This document shows positions 1 through 8,429 of a DNA stretch of 58,218 nucleotides, one piece after another (position 1 is the first letter of the stretch; the number at the start of each line of letters is the position of its first letter). The translations under genes and the position numbers were made by a program. The notes beneath the pieces were generated by a model. The model ran no database searches and was not told where the DNA came from. It saw only the letters and a list, made by a program, of their open reading frames with translations. The stretch is taken from assembly GCF_001298675.1 (NCBI RefSeq), contig NZ_CYIG01000021.1, forward strand, positions 1 through 58,218. Direction: 5' to 3'. The stretch comes from Paenacidovorax caeni (GTDB lineage: Bacteria > Pseudomonadota > Gammaproteobacteria > Burkholderiales > Burkholderiaceae_C).

Positions 1-1
1 T

Positions 2-1207
2 TGCGCGGGTACGGGGGCATGCCAGTTCACCAATGTGACCAGCACGCGCAGCGTTTCGGCCACTTTCGCGCCCAACACCCACGCTATCGCCACCCCCGCC
101 ACCGCCAACGGCACGGTCACCTGCACGCCCAATCCCGTCCCCCACGGCCAGGATGCAAGCTGCACCGCCACGCCCGATGCGGGCTACCACTTCACCGGCT
201 GGACGGGTGATTGCACGGGTACGGGGGCGTGCCAGTTCACCAATGTGACCAGCACGCGCAGCGTGAGCGCCACTTTCGCGCTCACTACCTACGCCATCAG
301 CATCACCCCTGCCGCCGCCAACGGCGCGGTCACCTGCACGCCCAATCCCGTCACCCACGGCCAGAATGCAAGCTGCACCGCCACGCCCGATACGGGCTAC
401 CACTTCACCGGCTGGTCAGGCGATTGCGCGGGTACGGGGGCATGCCAGCTCACCAATGTGACCAGCACGCGCAGCGTGAGCGCCACTTTCGCCCACGACC
501 CGGTCGATGCCACCTGCGGCTCAGCGGCCAACGGCGCTGTGGCCGCCAAGCCCAGCGCAAATTTGTGCGCCACGGGCACGCCTGGGGCCGTGCTATCCGC
601 CAGCGGCCAGTACACATGGCAGTGCAGCGGTGAATATGGCGGTGCAGCGCAGCAGTGCAGCGCACCGTGGCAGGGTGCGGGCGGCAACGGTAATCTGGGT
701 GCGGTGGAGGTGGACAGCGCGAACGGCTGGGAGATCAGCAGCGCCGCTTTTGCCGCCACCTTGCCCGCACCCTTGCCGCCCCATGTGCGGGCGGTGCACG
801 CGCCGCTGGGGCTGGTGCTTGGGCGGGTCGCTGGCAATGGCGATGCGCAGGTGACTGTGCGCTTCACTATGCCTGTGCCGCAGGGGGCCAGTTATTACAA
901 ATACGGCCCCAGCCCCGACGGGCTGGGCTGCACCGGCGCTGCCTGCGCGCAGCCGCACTGGTATGCGCTGCCCGGCGCGCAGTTTGCACCCGACGGCATG
1001 AGCGTGACCTTCACCCTGACCGACGGCGGCGTGGGCGACAGCGACTCCGTGCCCCACCAGATCACCGACCCCGGCGTCCCCGTGCTGCTGGCCCCGCCAG
1101 CCCCGCAGGCCCCACAGGCCATCCCCGCACTCGGCCCCTGGGCGCTGGCGCTGCTTTCGCTGCTGGCAGCGGGGCTGGGGGCGATGCGTCGCCGGGCGCT
1201 CCTGTAA
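2..1207 (+). CDS. InlB B-repeat protein with IPTL-CTERM-like sorting tail (5' truncated by window)
   Basis: Reading frame 2 is open from the window edge, so the N-terminus and signal peptide are missing. The first ~165 residues are near-identical ~70-residue repeats, each with the TPNPVxHGQxASCTATPD and GYHFTGW signatures of the divergent InlB B-repeat (bacterial repeat) family; each repeat carries paired cysteines. A unique region of ~220 residues follows. The C-terminus has a Pro-rich linker, AIPALGPWALAL, a hydrophobic segment and a basic end (MRRRALL). This matches the IPTL-CTERM sorting signal, which in known systems is recognised by an exosortase of the XrtH type. The protein is inferred to be exported and processed at the membrane. 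The core is IPAL rather than IPTL. No exosortase gene is in the window. A palindromic repeat begins 2 bases after the stop codon. Confidence 0.75.
   Translation, partial: CAGTGACQFTNVTSTRSVSATFAPNTHAIATPATANGTVTCTPNPVPHGQDASCTATPDAGYHFTGWTGDCTGTGACQFTNVTSTRSVSATFALTTYAISITPAAANGAVTCTPNPVTHGQNASCTATPDTGYHFTGWSGDCAGTGACQLTNVTSTRSVSATFAHDPVDATCGSAANGAVAAKPSANLCATGTPGAVLSASGQYTWQCSGEYGGAAQQCSAPWQGAGGNGNLGAVEVDSANGWEISSAAFAATLPAPLPPHVRAVHAPLGLVLGRVAGNGDAQVTVRFTMPVPQGASYYKYGPSPDGLGCTGAACAQPHWYALPGAQFAPDGMSVTFTLTDGGVGDSDSVPHQITDPGVPVLLAPPAPQAPQAIPALGPWALALLSLLAAGLGAMRRRALL
8..500 (+). repeat. Tandem ~210-213 bp repeats encoding InlB-type B-repeats
   Basis: The string GGTACGGGGGCRTGCCAG recurs at 8, 218 and 431, giving periods of 210 and 213 bp. 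The units are nearly identical at the DNA level, so array length may vary by recombination. The first unit is cut by the window start. Confidence 0.85.
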
Positions 1208-1208
1208 A

Positions 1209-1257
1209 GATAGCTTCTAGCGCTTGGTAGGCAAGCGCTAGCAGGCTATTTGATGCA
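1209..1257. repeat. Palindromic intergenic repeat, copy 1
   Basis: A 10-bp stem CTAGCGCTTG (1217-1226) / CAAGCGCTAG (1232-1241) with a 5-base loop sits just after the stop of the InlB-repeat gene. It belongs to the family seen about twelve times in this window. It forms a hairpin but has no strong U-run, so terminator function is uncertain. Confidence 0.8.
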
Positions 1258-1477
1258 TAGAAAGAAAGGCCACTGCACCCCATTGCCGCCCTGCGGATAG
1301 CGGCTTTGCCTGCCTGCGCCGAATGGGTGGTGCTACCACCCGGCGCGCGAGCCCGCCTGGGTGGCGGTATGGCCTCGTGCATGCCCTCGGCGCTTCACCC
1401 ATTTGGGCGATAGACGCGCGCACAGACGCTTTCTAGACTTTTTGCCATTCGATACACACAAGAAACGGAACTCCGCC

Positions 1478-2170
1478 ATGAACACCCCTCTGCGCCACCT
1501 GCTGCGCCCGCTATGGCCCAGTGCGGCCCGCTCCCCCAGTTCTACCCCAGGGGACGGCGACTCGGTCTTTTTCAGCTCGGCCTTCGCCAGCCAGGACGTG
1601 CCCGGCGGCGTGCCCTTCGTGCCCTGGGAGGCTCGCGCAGTGGAAATCAGCGCCCGGCGCCTACCCGCCGACGGCGTGGCCGCGCGGCTGCAGACGCTGT
1701 GGGCAGACAACCGGCACATGGCGCTGCTCGATGCAGACGCCGTGCAGCGCATGGTGCGTTTCTTCTCGCTGGTGCGCGTGGGCCCGCAGTGCGAGGTCAT
1801 CCGCCAGGACGAGCGCGGCGACTTCATGGCGGTGCTGCTCGCGGGGAATATGTCGGTCAACCGCACCCAGCCCTGGGGCGAGTGCCTGCATCTGGCGCAA
1901 CTGCGCCCTGGCGACATCATGGGTGAAATGTCGTTGCTCGACGGCGGCCTGCGCCACTCGGCCTGCACCACGCTGGCCGACTGCGAATTGGCGGTGCTCG
2001 ACGCCCAGGCCATGGACGAAATGCTGGCCCGTGAGCCACGCCTGGCCGCCAGCCTCTCCGCCCTACTGGCGCGCAAGCTGTCGCTGCGCCTGCGCGCCGT
2101 AAGCGCCAGCCTCTCGGCCCGCGACGCCCGCGAGAACCGCCAGCCACGCGAACCGCGCCCGGCGCATTGA
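1478..2170 (+). CDS. Cyclic nucleotide-binding domain protein (Crp/Fnr-type sensor without HTH)
   Basis: The 230-residue product carries a cNMP-binding fold at about residues 80-195. This includes the phosphate-binding-cassette-like stretch GDIMGEMSLLDGG and the following R-H-S-A-C-T-T. There is no recognisable helix-turn-helix after it; the C-terminus is a basic, Arg-rich tail. It therefore looks like a stand-alone nucleotide or effector sensor, not a transcription factor. The ATG at 1478 was chosen because it begins MNTPLRHLLRP after a purine-rich stretch (AGAAACGGAA); an upstream in-frame GTG at 1361 adds low-complexity sequence only. It lies between two IPTL-signal genes, so a role with the sorted surface proteins is possible but not shown. 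Confidence 0.75.
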   Translation: MNTPLRHLLRPLWPSAARSPSSTPGDGDSVFFSSAFASQDVPGGVPFVPWEARAVEISARRLPADGVAARLQTLWADNRHMALLDADAVQRMVRFFSLVRVGPQCEVIRQDERGDFMAVLLAGNMSVNRTQPWGECLHLAQLRPGDIMGEMSLLDGGLRHSACTTLADCELAVLDAQAMDEMLAREPRLAASLSALLARKLSLRLRAVSASLSARDARENRQPREPRPAH

Positions 2171-2268
2171 GCGGCGGCGCCTTTCAGCGACATGAAGCCC
2201 TTGCCACGCAGGGCTTCACGGCTGCTTTACCCCTATTTTTTCCATCACCCCGAGAAAGGATTTCCCTC

Positions 2269-2835
2269 ATGACACGTAAACCGCTCCTGCCTGCCGCCGC
2301 CGCGTTGGCACTGGCCTCGCCAGCCTGGGCCGCACCGGGTGGCACCGTGGCCTACATCACCTACGGCCCGCTGAGCGCCGGTACGCAGGCCATCCCCACG
2401 CTGTCGCAGTGGGGCCTGGCGGTGCTGGTGCTGGCGTTGGCCGTGCTAGCACCACGCCTGCTGCGCAGCGCCAGGGGCGGCATGCTGCGTGCCATAGCGC
2501 TGGCGCTGCTGGCAGGGGCTGCGCTGCTCGCCGTGCCATGGAGCACCCCAGCCATGGCGCAAATCGGCATGAGTGTCGGTGGCGACGATGCCGACGCAGC
2601 ACTCGACCAACCGGGCGGTGGTACGGCGCAACTGCTGTGGCAGCCCGCGCTGGACTCGGGCGATTACTACTACCGCTACACCCTGCGCAACACATCGGGC
2701 AAGCCCCAGCAGATCCGCACAACCGACGTCCGAGGCTACCGCCTGCTCAACCCAGACGACGCAGACACCTGCAAGCCGGGCATGGTGCTGCCGCCTGACG
2801 CCACCTGCACCTTGGGCTTGAGCAACCCCCAGTGA
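2269..2835 (+). CDS. Protein with internal IPTL sorting signal (midcut-by-XrtH type)
   Basis: The 188-residue product starts with a Sec signal peptide (MTRKPLLPAAAALALASPAWA, cleavage near AWA/AP). It then has the sorting motif AIPTLSQWGL, a transmembrane helix and a basic patch (RLLRSARGG) at about residues 40-70, so the IPTL-CTERM signature lies in the middle. A second hydrophobic segment ending PAMAQ/IG resembles another export or cleavage signal. A C-terminal domain follows with DYYYRYTLRN and the sequences DTCKPG and ATCTLG (two Cys). This layout fits the family called midcut-by-XrtH, in which the sorting enzyme is thought to cut internally. ATG 2269 is preceded by AGAAAGGA, a good ribosome-binding site. 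The stop lies 12 bases before the next start, suggesting one transcript with the lipoprotein genes. Confidence 0.75.
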   Translation: MTRKPLLPAAAALALASPAWAAPGGTVAYITYGPLSAGTQAIPTLSQWGLAVLVLALAVLAPRLLRSARGGMLRAIALALLAGAALLAVPWSTPAMAQIGMSVGGDDADAALDQPGGGTAQLLWQPALDSGDYYYRYTLRNTSGKPQQIRTTDVRGYRLLNPDDADTCKPGMVLPPDATCTLGLSNPQ

Positions 2836-2847
2836 AAGGTGCCTGCC

Positions 2848-3714
2848 ATGTCCCTCTCGCTACGCACCCTGCCCGCCCTGGCGCTGGCGCTCGTCCTGTC
2901 CGCCTGCGGCGGCGGCTCCGTTGAACCCGTCACACAGAAGGGCTTCGGCCCCAGCCAGCTCTACGACCCGGCCCGCAACCCCACGGGCCGCGTGCTGCAG
3001 GAGGGCGACACCGGCATCGTCATGCTCGGCGGCAGCGGGCCGCAGCAGGTGTGGTTCGAGATTGGCGAGGCCGCCACCTACGGCGTCGAGCTGGAGGACG
3101 AAGACCTCGCCACGCTGGCGCGCGTGGAAGTGGCCAACGCCAGCGGCCAGACCCTGGCCTGGGCCGACGCCGCCCAGCGCACCGCCAGCGCCGACCTGGC
3201 GCCAGGCCGCTACGTAATGCGCCTGGCACCTGCAGCCACTGCACCCGCCGAGGGCACAGCGCTGTTCCTGCATTTCGACGCCGACGAAGCCGAAGCAGGC
3301 GCCAAGGCAGGCACGGCCAAGACGGCGGAGGCCGGGCGCAAGTCCCTGCAAATAGGCGCCTGCATGGGCTGCGACCTGCGCGGCGCGATCCTGTTGGGGG
3401 CCGATTTGCGCAAGGCCGATTTGCGCAAGGCCGATTTGCGCGATGCCAACCTGCACGGCGCCAACCTGGCGGGGGCGAACGCGGCCGGTGCCGATTTCCG
3501 TCGCGCCAAGCTGCAAGCCGCCAACCTGAGCGGCACGAACCTGGCAAGCGCGGATCTGGCCGGCGCGTACCTGTTCGGCGCGAACCTGGCCGGTGCGGAC
3601 CTGAGCGGCGTGGACCTGGTCAAAGTGAACCTGACTGGCGTCGACCTCCGTGGCGCCACCTTGCCGGACGGGCGCATCTGCGCGGCAGTGCCCCCCTTGG
3701 ACCTGTGCATGTAA
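2848..3714 (+). CDS. Pentapeptide-repeat lipoprotein, paralog A
   Basis: The 288-residue product begins with a lipoprotein signal peptide whose lipobox LSAC places the lipidated Cys near residue 21, followed by GGGS. Residues ~30-150 form a domain ([20 protein letters not shown]) of the type seen in pre-peptidase-like beta modules; I do not assign it. From about residue 170 the A(D/N)L-based pentapeptide repeats (GADLRKADLRKADLRDANL and similar) predict a right-handed quadrilateral beta-helix. The protein ends with GRICAAVPPLDLC, two Cys that may form a cap disulphide. ATG 2848 is preferred over the in-frame GTG at 2839 because TGAAAGG (2833-2839) is then well spaced. It is probably anchored in the outer membrane. 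Function is unknown. Confidence 0.75.
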   Translation: MSLSLRTLPALALALVLSACGGGSVEPVTQKGFGPSQLYDPARNPTGRVLQEGDTGIVMLGGSGPQQVWFEIGEAATYGVELEDEDLATLARVEVANASGQTLAWADAAQRTASADLAPGRYVMRLAPAATAPAEGTALFLHFDADEAEAGAKAGTAKTAEAGRKSLQIGACMGCDLRGAILLGADLRKADLRKADLRDANLHGANLAGANAAGADFRRAKLQAANLSGTNLASADLAGAYLFGANLAGADLSGVDLVKVNLTGVDLRGATLPDGRICAAVPPLDLCM

Positions 3715-3732
3715 CCCGCGAAGGAGAACCCC

Positions 3733-4575
3733 ATGTGCATTTCGCTACGCACCCTGCCCGCCCTGGCGCTGGCGTTCGCCCTGTCCGCCTGCGGCGGCGG
3801 CTCCCTTGAACCCGTCACACAGAAGGGCTTCGGCCCCAGCCAACTCTACGACCCGGCCCGCAACCCCACGGGCCGCGTGCTGCAAGAGGGCGACACCGGC
3901 ATCGTCATGCACGGCGGCAGCGGGCCGCAGCAGGTCTGGTTCGAGATTGGCGAGGCCGCCACCTACGGCGTCGAGCTGGAGGACGAAGACCTCGCCACGC
4001 TGGCGCGCCTCGAAATCGCCGACGCCAGCGGCCAGACCCTGGCCTGGGCCGACGCCACCCAGCGCGCCGCCAGCGCCAGCCTGGCCCCGGGCCGCCATGT
4101 GCTGCGCCTGGCCGCCGCGCCTGCGGCCCCTGCCGAGGGCACGCCGCTGTTCATCCGCTTCGGCGCCGGCAGCGCCAAGGCAAGCACGGCCAAGGCGAAC
4201 GGGTGGGATGTGCTGAGCACGGTGTTCACCAAAGCCTGCCCCGAATGCGACCTGCGCGGCGCGCACCTGGCCCTGCTGCTGCTGTACGACGCTAACCTGC
4301 GCGGCGCGCGCCTGAACGACGCCAATCTGAGCCAGGCCCACCTGATGCGCGCCGACCTCAGACAAACGGTCTTGCAGCAGGCGAATCTGGAGCGCGCCAA
4401 CCTGGAAGAAGCGAACCTGAGCGGGGCCGATCTGCGCCGGGCCAACCTGCACGGCGCGAACCTGCGCAACGCCAAGCTATTCGGCGCGAACCTAGCCGGG
4501 GCCGACTTCCGTGGCGCCACCTGGATGGACGGGCGCACCTGCGCAGCCGCCTCCCTCGCCGGCGAATGCCGGTGA
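3733..4575 (+). CDS. Pentapeptide-repeat lipoprotein, paralog B
   Basis: This is a tandem paralog of the preceding gene, 18 bases after its stop codon, with AAGGAG at 3721. The signal peptide and first ~135 residues are almost identical to paralog A (same LSAC lipobox and same [20 protein letters not shown] block). The pentapeptide-repeat half is different ([20 protein letters not shown] and so on). The end again has two Cys ([13 protein letters not shown]). The contrast between a conserved 5' half and a divergent 3' half suggests recent duplication followed by repeat turnover, or gene conversion of the 5' half. The product is a predicted lipidated envelope protein of unknown function. Confidence 0.75.
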   Translation: MCISLRTLPALALAFALSACGGGSLEPVTQKGFGPSQLYDPARNPTGRVLQEGDTGIVMHGGSGPQQVWFEIGEAATYGVELEDEDLATLARLEIADASGQTLAWADATQRAASASLAPGRHVLRLAAAPAAPAEGTPLFIRFGAGSAKASTAKANGWDVLSTVFTKACPECDLRGAHLALLLLYDANLRGARLNDANLSQAHLMRADLRQTVLQQANLERANLEEANLSGADLRRANLHGANLRNAKLFGANLAGADFRGATWMDGRTCAAASLAGECR

Positions 4576-4688
4576 CCCGGCCAGCGCACATTCCCCTGGC
4601 AACCGCCATGGACAGCCTGCGCGGACCCTGACCGCCAGCGGCGGCGGCGGCAATGCGCCCGGCCCCGCCATGCGGTAGCCTCGCCCCC

Positions 4689-5954
4689 ATGCACACCTTC
4701 CACCTCGATTCGGCCTGGACGCTGGCTGCCGCCGTGGCGACCATCTTGCTGGGCATGCGCCTGCACCGCGCCTAGCCCGCGCTGGAACGCGCCAACATAC
4801 CGCCCTCGGTATCGGCGGGACTGCTGCTGTCGGTGCTGCTGACGCTGCTGCGCGCGGGCGGGGTGGCCGACGTGCGGCTGGCCCCGGAACCGCGCGGCGT
4901 GCTGCTGCTGGTGTTCTTCGCCTCGCTGGGCTTTGGCGCGCACCTGGGGCGGCTGGCGAAGGCGGGCAAGGGTGCGCTGGTGATCTGCCTGGCCGTGCTA
5001 CTGGCGATCGTGGCGCAGAACGCTGCGGGGCTGCTGCTGGCCCGGGCGTTCGGCCAGCCCGCTGCGCTGGGGCTGTTCGTGGGCAGCGCGGCCTACATCG
5101 GCGGGCACGGCACGGCCACGGCCTGGGCCAGCGCCGTGCCGGTGGCGGGCGCGCTGGAGGTGGGGCTGGGCGGCGCCACGCTGGGGCTGGTGCTGGGGCT
5201 GGGCAGCCTGCTGGCCGGGCCGGTGGCAGCGTGGCTGATGCGCGGGCAGACGGGCGCCACGCACCCCGCGCCCGCAACGCGGGCCGGGGGCCAGGGCACC
5301 CTGCCCGACGCCCACGACGCCGCCGCGCCCGTGCGCGGCGCGCCGTTCTCGTCAGACCGCTGGCTGCCCCCGCTGCTGGGGCTGCTGGTGTGCGTGGCGG
5401 CGGGGCCGGGGCTGACGGCGTGGCTGGGCCACGCGGCGGGCTGGCAGGTGCCCACGTTCCTCGTGGTGCTGCTCGCCGCCGTGGCACTGACCAACGGCGC
5501 CGACCTGCTGCGCCGCCCGTTTGACACGCAGGCCAGCGACCTCGTGGGCACGGTGGCGCTGCGCGTGTTCCTGGCGATGGCGATGCTCACGCTGGACTGG
5601 GCGGAGCTGGCCGAACACCTGCCGCTGTTGCTGTCCGGCGCGCTGGTGCAGGCAGCGATCACCTGCGCCATCGGCATCGGGCTGGTCTATGTGCTCTTCG
5701 GGCGCGGGCACGAAGGCGCGGTGGCCTGCGGCGGCTTCATCGGCTTCGGCATCGGGGCCATGCCGATCGGCCTGGCGGTGATGCGGCGGCTGCAAACCGC
5801 CTACGGCGATGCGCCGCGCGCCATGCTGGCGTTTACGCTGGCGGCTTCACTGTTTCCCGACACGGCCAACGCGCTGGTCATTGCCACACTGCTGCGCTGG
5901 CTCGGCGCGGGCGGCTGGCCACGCGGCGCACGCCGCGCCACGGCGGCGCGGCCA
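4689..5954 (+). pseudogene. gltS: Sodium/glutamate symporter GltS, disrupted by an in-frame TAG
   Basis: Translation from ATG 4689 gives MHTFHLDSAWTLAAAVATIL, the expected first membrane helix, but codon 29 is TAG (4773-4775). The same frame then continues with typical GltS sequence (NIPPSVSAGLLLSVL, the SAAYIGGHGTATAW glycine-rich pore motif, GGFIGFGIGAMPIGLAVM, FPDTANALVIATLL). GltS is an inner-membrane Na+:glutamate symporter of ~400 residues. The frame has no stop at the expected end and runs antisense into the 3' end of the facing regulator gene (open to 6272), so the natural stop also seems lost. Re-initiation downstream (GTG 4833) would remove the first helix. A sequencing error at one base cannot be excluded for the TAG, but the missing stop supports decay. 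Confidence 0.7.
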
Positions 5955-6869
5955 TCACCCTTCTTCGAGCGCGCCGCGCGCCGCCGCCTTCAGCGCTGCG
6001 GTGAGCGCGTCCAGCACGGCCGATTCGAGGTTCCAGCAGTGCCAGTAGAGCTGGATCGGCAGCCAGCGCCCGGGCGCCAGATCCACCAGGCGCCCGTCGG
6101 CCAGCGCCGCGCGCGCCAGCAGCTCGGGCACCACGCCCGCGCCCCAGCCCGCCAGCACGGCGCGCACCTGGCCTTCGGAGCTGGGCACGTAGACATGGTG
6201 CAGCGCCACGCGCTTGAGGCCGAAGCCACGCGCGATGAATTCCGACGCCATGTCGTCCTTGCGGTTGAATGAGAGGAACGGCACGCTGCGAAAGTTGTGC
6301 GCCGTCAGCCCCTGCGGCAGATGCTGCGCGGCGTAGCTGCGCTCGGCCACGGCAACGTAGCGCATGGCGCCCAGCGGCACCACCTTGCAGCCACGCAGCG
6401 CCTGTGCCAGCGTGGTGACGCAGCCCAGCACCTGGCCCGAGCGCAGCCACTCCTGGGTGAAGTCCTGGTCGTCGGCAATGATCTCCAGCGGCAGGCGCTG
6501 GCGCACCAGGTCGCCCAGCGCGTCGAGCGCCCAGGTGGCGATGCTGTCGGCGTTGATGGCGATGGCGATGCGCTCATCCTCGCGTGTGCCCCCCGGGGCG
6601 CTGGGCGCCAGCTCCTGCAAATCGCGCTCCAGGTCGGCGCGCAGCAGGCGCAGCTGCTTGGTGTGCTTGAGCAGCAGCTGCCCCGCATTGGTGGGGCGCA
6701 GCGGGCGCGTGCGCACGATGAGCACCGAGCCGACCTGCGCCTCCAGCGCGCGCAGGCGCTGCGACACGGCGGACTGGGTGACGTTCAGGCGCTGCGCCGC
6801 GCGCTCGAAGCCACCCTCCTCGACGATGGCGGCAAGGCACTCCAGCGCGGCGGGATCGTAGGCACTCAT
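5955..6869 (-). CDS. argP: LysR-family regulator, ArgP (IciA)-type
   Basis: The 304-residue product has an N-terminal winged HTH (GGFERAAQRLNVTQSAVSQRLRALE) and a type-2 periplasmic-binding-like effector domain. The overall sequence (DQDFTQEWLRSGQVLGCVTT, FLSFNRKDDMASEFI, WHCWNLESAVLDALT) matches ArgP/LysG, which senses lysine and arginine and usually activates a lysine/arginine exporter or catabolic genes. Here no lysE/argO exporter is adjacent; the divergent neighbour is a D-amino acid dehydrogenase 78 bp away, which is the likely target. The start ATG lies at 6867-6869 in an AT-rich gap. The 3' end faces the decayed gltS. Confidence 0.75.
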   Translation of the reverse strand: MSAYDPAALECLAAIVEEGGFERAAQRLNVTQSAVSQRLRALEAQVGSVLIVRTRPLRPTNAGQLLLKHTKQLRLLRADLERDLQELAPSAPGGTREDERIAIAINADSIATWALDALGDLVRQRLPLEIIADDQDFTQEWLRSGQVLGCVTTLAQALRGCKVVPLGAMRYVAVAERSYAAQHLPQGLTAHNFRSVPFLSFNRKDDMASEFIARGFGLKRVALHHVYVPSSEGQVRAVLAGWGAGVVPELLARAALADGRLVDLAPGRWLPIQLYWHCWNLESAVLDALTAALKAAARGALEEG

Positions 6870-6947
6870 TTATTAATACATCTGATGATTTGCCAAAGAG
6901 TTTAATTTTGCTTTTTAAAAAGCACAACGCGGGGCACACTGCGCGGC
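6870..6947. promoter_or_regulatory. Divergent AT-rich control region between argP and dadA
   Basis: These 78 bp are strikingly AT-rich against a GC-rich background (for example TTTATTAATACATCTGATGA and TTTAATTTTGC). They separate two divergent starts, the usual position for LysR operator sites and overlapping promoters. No exact T-N11-A operator is asserted. Confidence 0.5.
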
Positions 6948-8294
6948 ATGAAAACCATCGTCCTCGGCGCCGGCATCATCGGCATCAGCACCGCGTGGCA
7001 CCTGTTGGAGCGCGGCCACGAAGTCATCGTCGTCGATCGCCAGAGCGATGCGGCGCAGGAGACCAGCTTCGCCAACGCGGCGCAGATTTCGGTGAGCTAC
7101 TGCGAGCCCTGGGCCAACCGCGAAGCGCCGTGGAAGGCGCTGAAGTGGATGTTCGACAAGGAAGCGCCGCTGCTGTACCGCCCGCAGCTGGACCCGCAGC
7201 AGTGGCGCTGGTGCCTGCAGTTCCTGGCGCAGTGCAACGATGCGGCGTTCGAGCGCAACGTGGCCCAGCTCGTGGCGCTGGGCGCGTACAGCCACGCCGC
7301 GCTCAAGGACGTGGTGCGCGCCACGGGCATCGAATACCACCGGCTGGAGCGCGGCATTGCCCACTTCTACACCGACCAGAAGTCGTTCGAGGACGCTGGC
7401 CGCGCCGTCGAGGTGATGCGCCGCTACGGCGTGCAGCGCCGCCTGGTGAGCCGTGAGGAGCTGTTCCAGATCGAGCCGGCGTTCCGGGCCTACGGTGCGC
7501 ACATCACCGGCGGCACCTACACCAGCACCGACGAAAGCGGCGATGCGCGCGTGTTCACGCAGCAGCTGGCACGCCGCTGCGCCGAGCGCGGGGCGCAGTT
7601 TCTCTGGCAGCACGACGTCGTGCGTCTGAACAAGGCGGGGGGCGCTATTGAATCAGTAGCTGTTCGCGCTTGCCCAGAAATCGCTGGAGGCCAAAAAGAC
7701 CCCAAGATTCAGCTCCTCCAGGCCGATGCCGTGGTGGTGGCCTGCGGCAGCTACAGCGCGCCGCTGCTGCGCAGCGTGGGCGTGGATCTGCCTATTTACC
7801 CCGGCAAGGGCTACAGCGCCACCTTCCCGCTGCTGCGCCCCGAGGCCGCGCCCATGGTCTCGGCCATTGACGACGGCAAGAAGATTGCCATGAGCCGCCT
7901 GGGCAACTTCCTGCGCGTGGCCGGCACCATTGAACTCAACGGCTGGGACCTGACGCTGGACAGCCCCCTGGCACGCGCGCGCTGCCACATGCTGTCGCGC
8001 CGCATCGAAACCATCCTGCCCGGCGTGTGCGACACCCGCACGCCCGAGGAAGGCGGCGACCCGCAGTACTGGACTGGCCTGCGCCCGGCCACGCCAACCA
8101 ACATCCCCTTCATCGGCCGCACGCGCGTGGGCAAGCTGTGGGTGAACGCCGGCCACGGCACGCTGGGCTGGACGCACGGCGCCGGCTCGGGCAAGGCCAT
8201 GGCCGAACTCATCAGCGGCCAGCGCCCGGCCATGGCCTTCGACTTCCTCGGTGAAGGGCGCCAGCGCCGCCCCACGCAACCCATGGCGGCCTGA
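6948..8294 (+). CDS. dadA: D-amino acid dehydrogenase small subunit (FAD-dependent), DadA-like
   Basis: The 448-residue product is a DAO-fold flavoprotein with the FAD dinucleotide motif VLGAGIIGISTAWHL at residues 4-18, the DadA signature TSFANAAQISVSYCEPWA, and the C-terminal flavin/substrate segment YWTGLRPATPTNIPFIG and GHGTLGWTHGAGSGKA. DadA oxidises D-amino acids to 2-oxoacids, passing electrons to the membrane quinone pool. Length fits the family with a small insertion at about residues 232-252. That insertion is encoded by a copy of the palindromic repeat that is otherwise intergenic. The gene is divergent from the ArgP-type regulator, suggesting induction by an amino acid. Substrate specificity cannot be read from sequence. 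Confidence 0.8.
   Translation: MKTIVLGAGIIGISTAWHLLERGHEVIVVDRQSDAAQETSFANAAQISVSYCEPWANREAPWKALKWMFDKEAPLLYRPQLDPQQWRWCLQFLAQCNDAAFERNVAQLVALGAYSHAALKDVVRATGIEYHRLERGIAHFYTDQKSFEDAGRAVEVMRRYGVQRRLVSREELFQIEPAFRAYGAHITGGTYTSTDESGDARVFTQQLARRCAERGAQFLWQHDVVRLNKAGGAIESVAVRACPEIAGGQKDPKIQLLQADAVVVACGSYSAPLLRSVGVDLPIYPGKGYSATFPLLRPEAAPMVSAIDDGKKIAMSRLGNFLRVAGTIELNGWDLTLDSPLARARCHMLSRRIETILPGVCDTRTPEEGGDPQYWTGLRPATPTNIPFIGRTRVGKLWVNAGHGTLGWTHGAGSGKAMAELISGQRPAMAFDFLGEGRQRRPTQPMAA
7644..7699 (+). repeat. Palindromic repeat copy inside dadA, translated in frame
   Basis: The stretch TAGCTGTTCGCGCTTGCCC...CGCTGGAGGCC aligns with the intergenic copy at 31050 (TAGCTGCTAGCGCTTTCTG...CGCTGGAGGCC). It is read as AIESVAVRACPEIAGGQK, using A/T-ending codons unlike the surrounding gene. 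Confidence 0.75.
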
Positions 8295-8429
8295 CACGGG
8301 CGGGCCGGTACCGGATCACGCGGCGCCACGCCGCAAACCGTGCTGTCACCCGGCGAAGTCCGGCCACATGCGAAGGCCCACGCCACGGCCGCATTACCAT
8401 CGCGGCCCGAGCACGACACAACGGCCACG

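Noticed and set aside
8-500. Regular tandem repeats that might suggest a CRISPR array
   Set aside because: Units are ~210 bp, contiguous without spacers, and encode an obvious protein repeat.
4773-4775. TAG read-through (recoding) in gltS
   Set aside because: Nothing suggests a suppressor or special amino acid system, and the gene has also lost its natural stop.
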